From the NCBI GenBank assembly GCA_002378665.1, contig DFSO01000091.1, forward strand, positions 1 through 24,690: a DNA stretch of 24,690 nt, written 5' to 3'. The position numbers were made by a program, and so were the translations under genes. This stretch comes from Loktanella sp. UBA3435 (GTDB lineage Bacteria; Pseudomonadota; Alphaproteobacteria; Rhodobacterales; Rhodobacteraceae). The notes under the pieces were generated by a model, which saw only the letters and a list, made by a program, of their open reading frames with translations, was not told where the DNA came from and did not search any database. Below, piece by piece: positions 7,846 through 15,779 of this stretch; position 1 is the stretch's first letter, and the number at the start of each line of letters is the position of its first letter.

Positions 7846-10793
7846 GCCAAGTCAATCGCCTGAATGGCGGTCAGGTGAATGCTGACCAGCCCCTGAAATT
7901 CAAATTCGACGGCAAGTCTTTTACGGGCCAACAAGGCGACACGCTTGCGTCTGCCCTGCTCGCGAACGGCGTGCGCCTGATGGGTCGCTCGTTTAAATAC
8001 CACCGTCCACGCGGCGTGCTGACTGCGGGATCGGAAGAGCCGAACGCGTTGGTCGAGCTACGCACAGGTGCGCGGCAAGAACCGAACACACGCGCCACGA
8101 CTATTGAGCTTTTCGACGGATTGACCGCCAAGAGCCAGAACCGTTTGGGGCCGCTACAATTCGACCTGCTGGCGATCAACGACAGGTTTTCCAATTTCCT
8201 GACCGCTGGGTTTTACTACAAGACCTTCATGTGGCCCGCCGCGTTTTGGGAGAAAATTTACGAGCCGATCATCCGCCATGCGGCGGGTCTGGGCTCTCTC
8301 TCGTTGCAAGAAGACCCTGACGTTTACGACAAGGGTTTCTTGCATTGTGATCTGTTGGTTATCGGTGCGGGTCCGGCGGGGCTGGCCGCGGCTTTGACCG
8401 CAGGGCGCAGTGGCGCACAAGTGATCCTTGCGGATGAGGATTTCCGCATGGGCGGACGCCTCAATAGCGAGACCTTTGTGCTTGGCGATCAATCTGGGGC
8501 CGATTGGGCCGATAGTGTGATTGCCGAATTGGCCAGCTTGTCTAACGTCCGCGTCATGCCGCGCACCACGATTATCGGCGCGTTTGACCACGGGATTTAC
8601 GGCGCGGTTGAGCGGATTAGTGACCACAAAATCGTGCCCGACGCGGGCAAACCGCGCCAGATTCTTTGGCGGATTTATACCAAGCGCACCGTGCTTGCCG
8701 CAGGCGCAATTGAACGCCCGATTGCATTCGAGAATAATGACCGTCCCGGCATTATGCTCGCCTCGGCGATCCGTACCTATGCGAACCGCTTTGCCGTGGC
8801 CGCCGATCAACGTATCGCGATTTTCACCAATAACGATGATGGACATCGCACCGCGCAAGACCTGCACGCAAAAGGCATCAAGATCAGCGCCGTTGTTGAC
8901 GTCCGCCCTGATGCGCCGCGCAGCATGGACTATGAGGTTCTGAACGGCGAAGTCGTTGATACCAAAGGTCGCCTTGGCCTGACGTTTGCCGAAGTACGCC
9001 TTGCTGACGGCACCATGCGCGCGCTTGAATGCGGTGCGCTTGGTGTGTCGGGCGGCTGGAACCCCAACGTGCATATGACCTGTCATCAACGCGGTCGCCC
9101 GACTTGGAATGATGCGCTCGCGGCCTTTGTGCCCGGTGGTGTCCTTCCCCCTGGCATGACTGTCGCAGGGGCGGCGAATGGTGACATGTCTACGGCCGGT
9201 GCGCTGAAAGGTGGGGCCGCTGCTGCGAGTTCTGTGTTGAAGGATTTGGGGCTTACGGCCAAAACGATCAAACTGCCACAGACCGAAGATACCCCCGTCG
9301 CGATCAAACCATTCTGGTATGTCGAAGGGTGCAGCCGCGCGTGGCTCGACCAGCAAAACGATGTGACCGTCAAGGATGTGAAGTTGAGCCACCAAGAGGG
9401 CTTCCGCTCTGTTGAGCACCTCAAGCGGTACACGACCCTTGGCATGGCCACCGATCAGGGCAAGACGTCGAACATGGGCGGCCTTGCGATCATGGCGGAA
9501 CTGGCGGGTAAAACCATCCCCGAGGTCGGTACCACGATCTTCCGCCCGCCCTATACGCCCACATCCATCGGTGTGCTTGCGGGTCGGCATCGCGGCCAAG
9601 AGTTTCACCCCAAACGCCTGACCCCCTCGCATAAATGGGCCCAAGAACAGGGCGCGGTTTTTGTCGAGGTCGGCAACTGGCTGCGTGCACAATGGTTCCC
9701 GCGGGCGGGCGAAACCACGTGGCGCGAGAGCGTAGACCGCGAGGTTTTGGCGACCCGCAAGTCCGTGGGCGTTTGCGATGTAACGACGCTGGGCAAGGTC
9801 GACGTGCAAGGCGCAGATGCCGCCGCCTTCCTCAATAAAATCTACTGCAATGCTTTCGCTAAATTGGAGGTCGGCAAGACCCGTTACGGCCTGATGTTGC
9901 GTGAGGATGGTATCGCCAAGGATGACGGCACTGCTGCGCGCTTGGCCGAGGATCACTTCGTTGTCACGACCACAACAGCCAACGCCCTGCCCGTCTACCG
10001 GCACATGGAGTTTGTGCGCCAATGTCTGTTCCCCGACATGGACGTGCAGCTGATTTCAACGACCGAAGCATGGGCGCAATATGCGATCGCCGGCCCCAAC
10101 TCTCGCGCGCTGTTGCAAAAGATTGTGGACCCTGACACGGAGATCTCGAACGAGGCGTTCCCCTTCATGGGCTGTGCGAATATCACCGTTTGCGGTGGCT
10201 TGCGCGCGCGTCTGTTCCGCATTTCGTTTAGCGGCGAGTTGGCCTATGAAATTGCTGTGCCGACGGCTTACGGCGACGCGCTTATACGCAAGATCATGGA
10301 GGTCGGCACAGAGTTCGACGTAACTCCATATGGCACAGAAGCCTTGGGCGTCATGCGTATTGAGAAAGGCCATGCGGCAGGCAACGAATTGAACGGTACC
10401 ACCACCGCGCAAAACCTCGGCATGGGACGAATGGTCAGCAAGACCAAGGACAGCATCGGCTCGAAACTCTCCGAGCGGGAGGGTCTCAATGCGGCAGGTG
10501 ATCTGCGGCAGGTCGGGATCAAGCCCGTGAACCCTGCAGATGCTGTTCCTGCTGGCGCACATTTGATGAATGCAGACGGCCCTGTAGATGCGGCACATGA
10601 CCAAGGCTACGTCACCTCGGCGTGTTTCTCGCCCAACCTTGGACACGCGATTGCGCTTGGTTTTCTCAAGAATGGCGACACCCGATTGGGCGAGGTAATG
10701 CGCATTGTCAGCCCGCTTAACGACTATGCCACAACAGTTGAAATCGTCAGCGCCCATTTCATTGACCCACAGGGGGAGCGGCTTCGTGCATAA
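7842..10793 (+). CDS. mgdC: Sarcosine oxidase alpha-type subunit; probable N-methylglutamate dehydrogenase subunit C
   Basis: Large subunit, 983 aa, usual SoxA length. Residues 18-100 match the ferredoxin-like fold at the N-terminus of SoxA. A Rossmann dinucleotide fold begins at IGAGPAG (174-180), with a further FAD/NAD-binding region to about 520. The C-terminal third (about 600-980) is a GcvT-like folate domain that should take the formaldehyde released by the beta subunit and make 5,10-methylene-tetrahydrofolate. The start is the ATG overlapping the mgdB stop; the frame stays open upstream inside mgdB, but those codons are not family-like. A 622-codon open frame on the opposite strand inside this gene is a codon-use shadow. 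Methylglutamate rather than sarcosine is inferred from context. Confidence 0.82.
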   Translation: MSQVNRLNGGQVNADQPLKFKFDGKSFTGQQGDTLASALLANGVRLMGRSFKYHRPRGVLTAGSEEPNALVELRTGARQEPNTRATTIELFDGLTAKSQNRLGPLQFDLLAINDRFSNFLTAGFYYKTFMWPAAFWEKIYEPIIRHAAGLGSLSLQEDPDVYDKGFLHCDLLVIGAGPAGLAAALTAGRSGAQVILADEDFRMGGRLNSETFVLGDQSGADWADSVIAELASLSNVRVMPRTTIIGAFDHGIYGAVERISDHKIVPDAGKPRQILWRIYTKRTVLAAGAIERPIAFENNDRPGIMLASAIRTYANRFAVAADQRIAIFTNNDDGHRTAQDLHAKGIKISAVVDVRPDAPRSMDYEVLNGEVVDTKGRLGLTFAEVRLADGTMRALECGALGVSGGWNPNVHMTCHQRGRPTWNDALAAFVPGGVLPPGMTVAGAANGDMSTAGALKGGAAAASSVLKDLGLTAKTIKLPQTEDTPVAIKPFWYVEGCSRAWLDQQNDVTVKDVKLSHQEGFRSVEHLKRYTTLGMATDQGKTSNMGGLAIMAELAGKTIPEVGTTIFRPPYTPTSIGVLAGRHRGQEFHPKRLTPSHKWAQEQGAVFVEVGNWLRAQWFPRAGETTWRESVDREVLATRKSVGVCDVTTLGKVDVQGADAAAFLNKIYCNAFAKLEVGKTRYGLMLREDGIAKDDGTAARLAEDHFVVTTTTANALPVYRHMEFVRQCLFPDMDVQLISTTEAWAQYAIAGPNSRALLQKIVDPDTEISNEAFPFMGCANITVCGGLRARLFRISFSGELAYEIAVPTAYGDALIRKIMEVGTEFDVTPYGTEALGVMRIEKGHAAGNELNGTTTAQNLGMGRMVSKTKDSIGSKLSEREGLNAAGDLRQVGIKPVNPADAVPAGAHLMNADGPVDAAHDQGYVTSACFSPNLGHAIALGFLKNGDTRLGEVMRIVSPLNDYATTVEIVSAHFIDPQGERLRA

Positions 10794-11349
10794 TCTGAAA
10801 ACCATCACGGCCCTTGGCGGGACAGAGGCGCGCGTTGACGCTTTTGCGCATATCACAATCGTGGAAAACGATGGAGTCTCTTTGGCCTCTGTTGCTGCGC
10901 GACTGGGCAAAGAGAAGAAGTGCCACACCATTTTGAAAAAGCTGCTGGGTGCGGTGCCTGAAGCGGGGCGCGCGGAGTTGCACGATCCCGAAGCAGGGTT
11001 TTGGATGGGCCCTGATCAGTGGATGATCGGTGCACCACGTGCGACGTATGAGCTTTTGGCCGATGATCTGAAGGCCAAGTTTGGCGATGCGGCCTCTGTC
11101 ACCGAACAGACAGGAGCTTGGGTCTGCTTTGATATTACCGGCCCTGCGATGCCTGACTTTTGCGAGCGCATTTGTCCCGTACCAATTCGGCGGATGGTGG
11201 CAGGCGATGCGCGGCGTACGGTGATCCACCATCTTGGATGTTTTGTGATCAGGCGCGAGGCCGATGATCATATCCGCATCCTTGGACCGCGCGCCTCTGC
11301 TAAAACCTTGCACCATGCGCTGCTGACAACGGCACAGGCGATGGCCTAG
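10786..11349 (+). CDS. mgdD: Sarcosine oxidase gamma-type subunit; probable N-methylglutamate dehydrogenase subunit D
   Basis: Gamma-type subunit, 187 aa, distantly related to the GcvT fold and completing the heterotetramer. The start is a GTG at 10786 that overlaps the mgdC end by 8 bp and has a strong AGGGGGAG site seven bases upstream. An earlier in-frame ATG at 10705 would overlap mgdC much further and has no such site. Recognisable features include TALGGTEARVD near the N-terminus and GPDQWMI in the middle, as in SoxG. It is the last gene of the operon and converges on the next gene, sharing the bases CTAG so that each strand reads TAG. Confidence 0.8.
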   Translation: MHNLKTITALGGTEARVDAFAHITIVENDGVSLASVAARLGKEKKCHTILKKLLGAVPEAGRAELHDPEAGFWMGPDQWMIGAPRATYELLADDLKAKFGDAASVTEQTGAWVCFDITGPAMPDFCERICPVPIRRMVAGDARRTVIHHLGCFVIRREADDHIRILGPRASAKTLHHALLTTAQAMA

Positions 11350-12350
11350 GCGGAAGGCACAATCGTATTGTCGCGCACGCGGAACATATTGACCTTGGCG
11401 CGGTCATCTTTGGGATGCACGCCGAACACTTCGACATAGCTTTTGGTCATCGACGACGACGAGGTATAGCCAACCGAAATGGCAATCTGGACCATCGTAT
11501 CTTTACTATAGAGTAAAAGTTGTCGCGCCTTATGCATCCGCAATGACTTGTAATAGCCATGCGGGGAATTGCCCGTCGTCTTTTTGAACATGCGCTCTAA
11601 TTGGCGCACGGAAATGCCGATTTCGCAGGCGACGTCTGCGATATTCACAGTGTCTTCGATGTGGTTTGCGAAAATTTCCATGGCCTGCTGTACAATCGGC
11701 GGCAACATGTCATTCGTGCTTTCGGCTGCAAAAGTGGGCCTGCGCTGCGTCACCCCCTGCCCGCGAACGAGCGGATGCTGGAACCAGCATGCCACTTCGG
11801 TCGCGACATCGGGGCTAAAGGCCTCGCTGATCAAATTCAGCGACAGATCAAAGGCAGCGGCGGCACCAGACGCGGTCAGGCGCCTGCGGTCCAACATGAT
11901 GACGTTTTGTGTAGCGGCCAGTTGCGGAAATTCTGTCGCGAAGGCCGCCTCGTAACACCAATGGACCGAAGCGGTATGCCCATCAAGCAGACCTGAGCGC
12001 GCAAGCGGAAACACCCCCCCGCTAATCGCCCCCATGACAACGCCATGCCGCGAAAGCTTGCGCAAAACACCGTTAGATGAGGTGGGATTGGTAAACTTCG
12101 ACGACGGGCCGCTCAGTAGGAAAAGCTGGTCGAGCCCGTCACATGATTTCAAATCCTGATCTGGATCAAACCACACATTGGCGCTGGCCTGCACGCGCTG
12201 CCCGTCCTCGGATACCAGCGTCCAGCCAAATGCTGTCTTGCCTGCAATCTCATTTGCCGCGCGCAATGGCTCGATCATCGACGTCAGGCAGGCCATCGGA
12301 AAACCTGGAAAAATGAGAAAGCCGATCTGGATGATATTATTTTGGTTCAT
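11346..12350 (-). CDS. GlxA-family transcriptional regulator (DJ-1/PfpI-like domain plus AraC DNA-binding domain)
   Basis: Regulator of 334 aa. Residues 8-180 form a class I amidotransferase/DJ-1-like domain that in this family senses small metabolites, with IGFLIFPGFPMACLTS near the start. Residues 225-325 form an AraC helix-turn-helix pair: IADVACEIGISVRQLERMF, then VQIAISVGYTSSSSMTKSY. The architecture is that of GbdR, which controls betaine and sarcosine catabolism, and of related carnitine regulators, so a methylated-amine ligand is plausible. Its 3' end meets the last dehydrogenase gene and its 5' end is divergent from the XRE-cupin gene. AGGA lies about seven bases before the ATG. The target may be the dehydrogenase operon, the transporter or itself. 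Confidence 0.88.
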   Translation of the reverse strand: MNQNNIIQIGFLIFPGFPMACLTSMIEPLRAANEIAGKTAFGWTLVSEDGQRVQASANVWFDPDQDLKSCDGLDQLFLLSGPSSKFTNPTSSNGVLRKLSRHGVVMGAISGGVFPLARSGLLDGHTASVHWCYEAAFATEFPQLAATQNVIMLDRRRLTASGAAAAFDLSLNLISEAFSPDVATEVACWFQHPLVRGQGVTQRRPTFAAESTNDMLPPIVQQAMEIFANHIEDTVNIADVACEIGISVRQLERMFKKTTGNSPHGYYKSLRMHKARQLLLYSKDTMVQIAISVGYTSSSSMTKSYVEVFGVHPKDDRAKVNMFRVRDNTIVPSA

Positions 12351-12477
12351 AAAATTATCCTATCAGGAATATTTCGTGCTATACCAGCGGGAACAGAGCA
12401 AAATTAGTCACTCCTTTATCTTGCTTCATTACCATAATGGGGTATTCCAAACGTCTACAAATTGAATGGAAGCCACC
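12351..12477. promoter_or_regulatory. Divergent promoter region between the two regulators
   Basis: A 127-bp A/T-rich gap between two divergently transcribed regulator genes. A dyad TACC-N7-GGTA lies near 12430-12444, just before the XRE-cupin gene, and GGAATA near 12366 has an inverted copy, TATTCC, near 12443. Autoregulation of one or both genes is the simplest reading. No clear -35/-10 pair was assigned. Confidence 0.4.
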
Positions 12478-13107
12478 ATGGCCGCAACACCTCTTAAGCA
12501 AAACCCTCACAGTGTTCGTGAGAAAGCCGAAAAGGTGCTCGAAGTCGCAATTGGCCGTGAAGTCCGCGCGTTTCGGCGCAAAAAAGGGATCACTGTTGCT
12601 GATCTTTCCCAATCGACGGGCCTTTCGATCGGGATGCTTTCGAAAATCGAAAATGGCAATACATCGCCATCTTTGACAACGTTGCAAACTCTGGCGCATG
12701 CGCTTTCCGTACCGCTCACGTCGTTCTTTCGCGGATTTGAAGAGGCCCGCGTCGCCGTTCACACAAAATCTGGTGAAGGTGTTGAGCTTGAGCGCGAAGG
12801 TACGCGCGCCAATCACCAATATGATCTGCTGGGCCACATCGGTGCAAATGCCAGCGGTGTCATCGTCGAGCCTTACTTGATCACGCTCTCGGATGAAGCC
12901 GATATTTTCCCGACGTTCCAGCATGGCGGCATTGAAACGATCTATATGCTTGAAGGTGAAGTCGACTATCGGCATGGCGACGATATCTACCCGCTGAAAC
13001 CCGGTGACACGCTCTTCTTTGACGCAGACGCGCCGCACGGCCCACAGGTTCTCGTGAAGTTGCCTGCACGCTATCTCGCGATAATCAGCTATCCTCAGAC
13101 AAATTGA
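12478..13107 (+). CDS. XRE-family transcriptional regulator with C-terminal cupin domain
   Basis: Regulator of 209 aa. An XRE helix-turn-helix occupies about residues 22-80 (VADLSQSTGLSIGMLSKIEN is the core). A cupin beta-barrel follows at about 115-200, with IYMLEGEVDYRHGDDIYPL and KPGDTLFFDADAPHGP, the usual ligand-sensing module of this class. GGAAG lies five bases before the ATG at 12478; an ATG at 12466 in the same frame has no such site. The gene converges on dmmC and overlaps its 3' end by 23 bp. A role in controlling dmmDABC or the mgs genes is inferred from position only. Members of this fold also regulate polyamine and amino-acid catabolism. Confidence 0.88.
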   Translation: MAATPLKQNPHSVREKAEKVLEVAIGREVRAFRRKKGITVADLSQSTGLSIGMLSKIENGNTSPSLTTLQTLAHALSVPLTSFFRGFEEARVAVHTKSGEGVELEREGTRANHQYDLLGHIGANASGVIVEPYLITLSDEADIFPTFQHGGIETIYMLEGEVDYRHGDDIYPLKPGDTLFFDADAPHGPQVLVKLPARYLAIISYPQTN

Positions 13108-14164
13108 GCGAAGGTTCTGTCTCGAACTCTGGCCAGATACCGTCTGATGTTGGCAGGCCGTCGTCGAACTTTGACAGATAATCGAGCATCATCGTGCGGT
13201 TATCGATGAAGCCTTTGTAGGTCGCCAATTCCTCTGGCAAATCTCGAATGACACGGTGCAGACGGCGACCCCATTTTGGCATCGTCATCAGGTCTTGGAA
13301 ACTGCACAAATAGGCGCGGATCGGGAACACCAAGGCGTTGGAGCGTGGCAGCCTGAAGAAGGTCTGCAACTCGACGCGCAGGTGCTGCTTTTGGCCGATG
13401 TTTTCTGGCGTGAGTGTTGTTTTTTGGATGCCCCATTTGTGGTAGTTCTCGGGTGAGGTATCAAGCAGCGGATTGACCGTCATCGTCCAGTTTAAGCGCC
13501 GCGCGGGTGATCCTTGCTGGATGTTGAGCAGGAATTTCAATGCGCGCACAAAGACACCTTTTTCATGGGCCAATGGCACAGGCGCGTGCCATTCAAAGAA
13601 GTTCATCCCGATATCAAAATCTAGCGACCAATCGGCTTGTGTTGTCACGATGCCCGCGTCCATCCACAGGTTATCATCACGTTGATCTAGCACGCAAAAA
13701 TCGCCCTGCGCTTGCCGTGTGATATATTCCAAAGGGCCGTATGGCAGCGTCGCCTCGTCAAGGAAGGTGAAGGTGTCATCAATCCCCATAGGCTTGTTCA
13801 CCCAGCGCCATGTGTTGCCATTTCGGTGTAACTCGAAAAGCTCTGGGTAGTCCTCGGATTTTGACACCATGATCAGCTCAAGCAGATCCCAACCCGCAAG
13901 GGTCATATGCGGCAACGATTGGCAGCGCAGCGGATCATCGGCCAGCACCATTGCGCGGTCACGCATCTCGCTGAGGTAATGCTCGTCCACGTCAAAACGC
14001 TTTTCAAATATTGACCCCGCAGGCCCACCACGATGCTGTTCCATATTGACCGAATACATGTAACTGTCTTCGTGAAACGGGAAGGGGAACCGCCTGATCG
14101 CCCAAGCCGAATTGTGGAACGAATAGTCATCGCGAAATGTTTCGTCGTTAAATTGAATGGTCAT
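13085..14164 (-). CDS. dmmC: Dimethylamine monooxygenase haem subunit (DUF3445/HODM alpha family)
   Basis: Protein of 359 aa in the haem-dependent oxidative N-demethylase family (formerly DUF3445), whose founding member is a PAS-fold haem enzyme that demethylates dimethylamine. Seen here are a family-like start (WAIRRFPFPFHEDSYMYSVN, about 22-41), an aromatic-rich centre and FPIRAYLCSF in the C-terminal third. It should oxidise dimethylamine to methylamine and formaldehyde with electrons from the DmmB flavin/iron-sulfur reductase. It is the last of four genes in the order D-A-B-C reported for marine dmmDABC, three bases after dmmB, with AGG about six to eight bases before the ATG. Its last seven codons overlap the convergent XRE-cupin gene. 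Confidence 0.88.
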   Translation of the reverse strand: MTIQFNDETFRDDYSFHNSAWAIRRFPFPFHEDSYMYSVNMEQHRGGPAGSIFEKRFDVDEHYLSEMRDRAMVLADDPLRCQSLPHMTLAGWDLLELIMVSKSEDYPELFELHRNGNTWRWVNKPMGIDDTFTFLDEATLPYGPLEYITRQAQGDFCVLDQRDDNLWMDAGIVTTQADWSLDFDIGMNFFEWHAPVPLAHEKGVFVRALKFLLNIQQGSPARRLNWTMTVNPLLDTSPENYHKWGIQKTTLTPENIGQKQHLRVELQTFFRLPRSNALVFPIRAYLCSFQDLMTMPKWGRRLHRVIRDLPEELATYKGFIDNRTMMLDYLSKFDDGLPTSDGIWPEFETEPSLNLSEDS

Positions 14165-14167
14165 AGG

Positions 14168-15130
14168 TTACCTATCCAAAACGAGGGTCTTGCCCTCAAA
14201 TCGTGAGACACAGGGCATGATCTTTTTACCGCTTTTGTGGTCGGCATCTTCAAGCCAGTGGTCGCGGTGAATGAAGTTGCCGCGGTAGTCGATCACATCG
14301 GTTTCGCATTGCCCGCAGGCGCCGCCACGGCACAGATATGGCGCATCAACGCCCTCACGTTCCATCGCCTCTAAAAGGCTTTCGTCCTCGCCAACTTGAA
14401 TCACCTTATTGGAAATCGCGAGTTTCACCTCAAACGGTTTACCCGATTTTGGCGCAAGGAATTCTTCGTAGTGAATGGACTCACGCGGCCAACCTTCGTC
14501 TGCGGCGGTCTTGCGCACCCAGTCGATCATGCCCTTGGGACCGCAAACATAGACATGCGTGCCAAGTGGTTGGCCGTCGAGTAGGTTCTTGAGATCAATC
14601 CGCTGCTCTTGATCGTCGTAGTAAATATGGGCCTCGTTGGGGTGCTTTGTCGTCAATTCATCAACGTAAGAGCCCAGCGCGACAGAGCGCGTGGCATAGT
14701 GCAATTCCCAACGGCCATTCGTGCGTTCAAGCTGTTTGATCTGGGCTATAAACGGCGTGATCCCGATACCGCCCGCGAGAAACAGATGCTTTTTGGCGCG
14801 CAGATCAAGGCTAAACAAATTCACGGGATAAGAGATCGTCATTTGGTCGCCGACTTTGACGTTTCGATGCAAGAAAAGTGAGCCACCGCGCCCCACATCA
14901 TCCCGGCGCACCGAGATTGTATAGGCGGTTTGGTCCATCGGGTCTGACATTAATGAGTAGGGATTTAGACGGGTAATCGCCCCATCTTTCATCTCGACAA
15001 CGGTATGTGCGCCGCCTGAGAACGTCGGTAGCAGGCTGCCGTCGGTGGGCTTAAATTTGAATCGTGTGACGAGTTCATTCAGCGGCACGATCTCTGTGAC
15101 TGTCACCGCGATTTTCTGGGCACCACTCAT
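14168..15130 (-). CDS. dmmB: Dimethylamine monooxygenase reductase subunit, flavin and [2Fe-2S]
   Basis: Phthalate dioxygenase reductase-like protein, 320 aa. A ferredoxin-reductase fold comes first: NPYSLMS (56-62) fits flavin binding, GGIGITPF (120-127) and VYVCGPKGM (193-201) the nucleotide-binding half. A plant-type ferredoxin domain is C-terminal, with C267, C272, C275 and C307 in the spacing of a [2Fe-2S] cluster (LCRGGACGQC). It should carry electrons from NAD(P)H to the haem subunit. The start overlaps the end of dmmA by 4 bp (ATGA). Confidence 0.9.
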   Translation of the reverse strand: MSGAQKIAVTVTEIVPLNELVTRFKFKPTDGSLLPTFSGGAHTVVEMKDGAITRLNPYSLMSDPMDQTAYTISVRRDDVGRGGSLFLHRNVKVGDQMTISYPVNLFSLDLRAKKHLFLAGGIGITPFIAQIKQLERTNGRWELHYATRSVALGSYVDELTTKHPNEAHIYYDDQEQRIDLKNLLDGQPLGTHVYVCGPKGMIDWVRKTAADEGWPRESIHYEEFLAPKSGKPFEVKLAISNKVIQVGEDESLLEAMEREGVDAPYLCRGGACGQCETDVIDYRGNFIHRDHWLEDADHKSGKKIMPCVSRFEGKTLVLDR

Positions 15131-15723
15131 TCGTAAATTCCCTTTGATGGCGGCACATTTCCCGGATCTTCGGCGTCAATGCACACGCCTTGGTAGGCTG
15201 CAATGCGGCGCGAATAGTGGTCGCGCACAAACAAGTTCAAACCGCAATGCGAGCAGATAAACGGGTCGACTTCCACGTCTTCGGTAATGCCCTTGCAGTG
15301 CACACATTGCATGCGCCGCGCAACCGATCCGCGATGCTCGCACTGGATCGCCGTATGTGGAATGCCAGCGTTGGTTGCCTCAAGCTGCGCCTGCCCCATC
15401 AGACCCTCGGTTCCAGCAAGATAGACTTGCAAACCCATCTTTGCATCAGCCAGAACCTTGCGGATACGCGACACAGAAGCCGCGTAACTTGGCCCCTCGT
15501 AATACTTAGCGGGATTTAAAGCGCGGAGTTTACCACCGAAATCAGCTCCCTTGGGGATGTAGATAATATGAGCCGTTTGCATCATTTCTGTCGTGGCCAT
15601 GTCCAACATCGCTTCTGCCCCAGCCGCATCTGCAATCAGCAAATGTGCAGGGCCTTTACGCGGCTCAAGTGTGCGATAAATCGGCCTGCTTCTGATGCTT
15701 GGTGGGAATTCAAACTTCGACAT
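15127..15723 (-). CDS. dmmA: Dimethylamine monooxygenase subunit DmmA, with zinc-ribbon-like C-terminus
   Basis: Protein of 198 aa with no clear domain in its first 130 residues. Near the C-terminus lie two Cys-x2-Cys pairs, C140/C143 and C157/C160, spaced like a zinc ribbon or rubredoxin-type metal site. The DmmA assignment comes mainly from the gene order D-A-B-C and the size; its exact role, scaffold or electron relay, is not evident. The start at 15723 is chosen for its GAGGA five bases upstream. A longer frame starting at 15780 overlaps the dmmD stop by one base (TGATG) and would add 19 residues, but it lacks a good site and the added peptide looks unstructured. Confidence 0.82.
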   Translation of the reverse strand: MSKFEFPPSIRSRPIYRTLEPRKGPAHLLIADAAGAEAMLDMATTEMMQTAHIIYIPKGADFGGKLRALNPAKYYEGPSYAASVSRIRKVLADAKMGLQVYLAGTEGLMGQAQLEATNAGIPHTAIQCEHRGSVARRMQCVHCKGITEDVEVDPFICSHCGLNLFVRDHYSRRIAAYQGVCIDAEDPGNVPPSKGIYE

Positions 15724-15779
15724 GTCAGTCCTCGGTTTTGGTATCGGCGCGAGGGGAACGCCCTCGCACCGCAGTCTCA

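Noticed and set aside
8154..10022. 622-codon open frame on the minus strand inside mgdC
   Set aside because: It lies wholly antisense to a clear SoxA-type gene, has no recognisable domain, and long antisense frames are expected from this codon bias.
10056..10931. 291-codon minus-strand frame over the mgdC/mgdD junction
   Set aside because: Antisense shadow of two confident overlapping genes.
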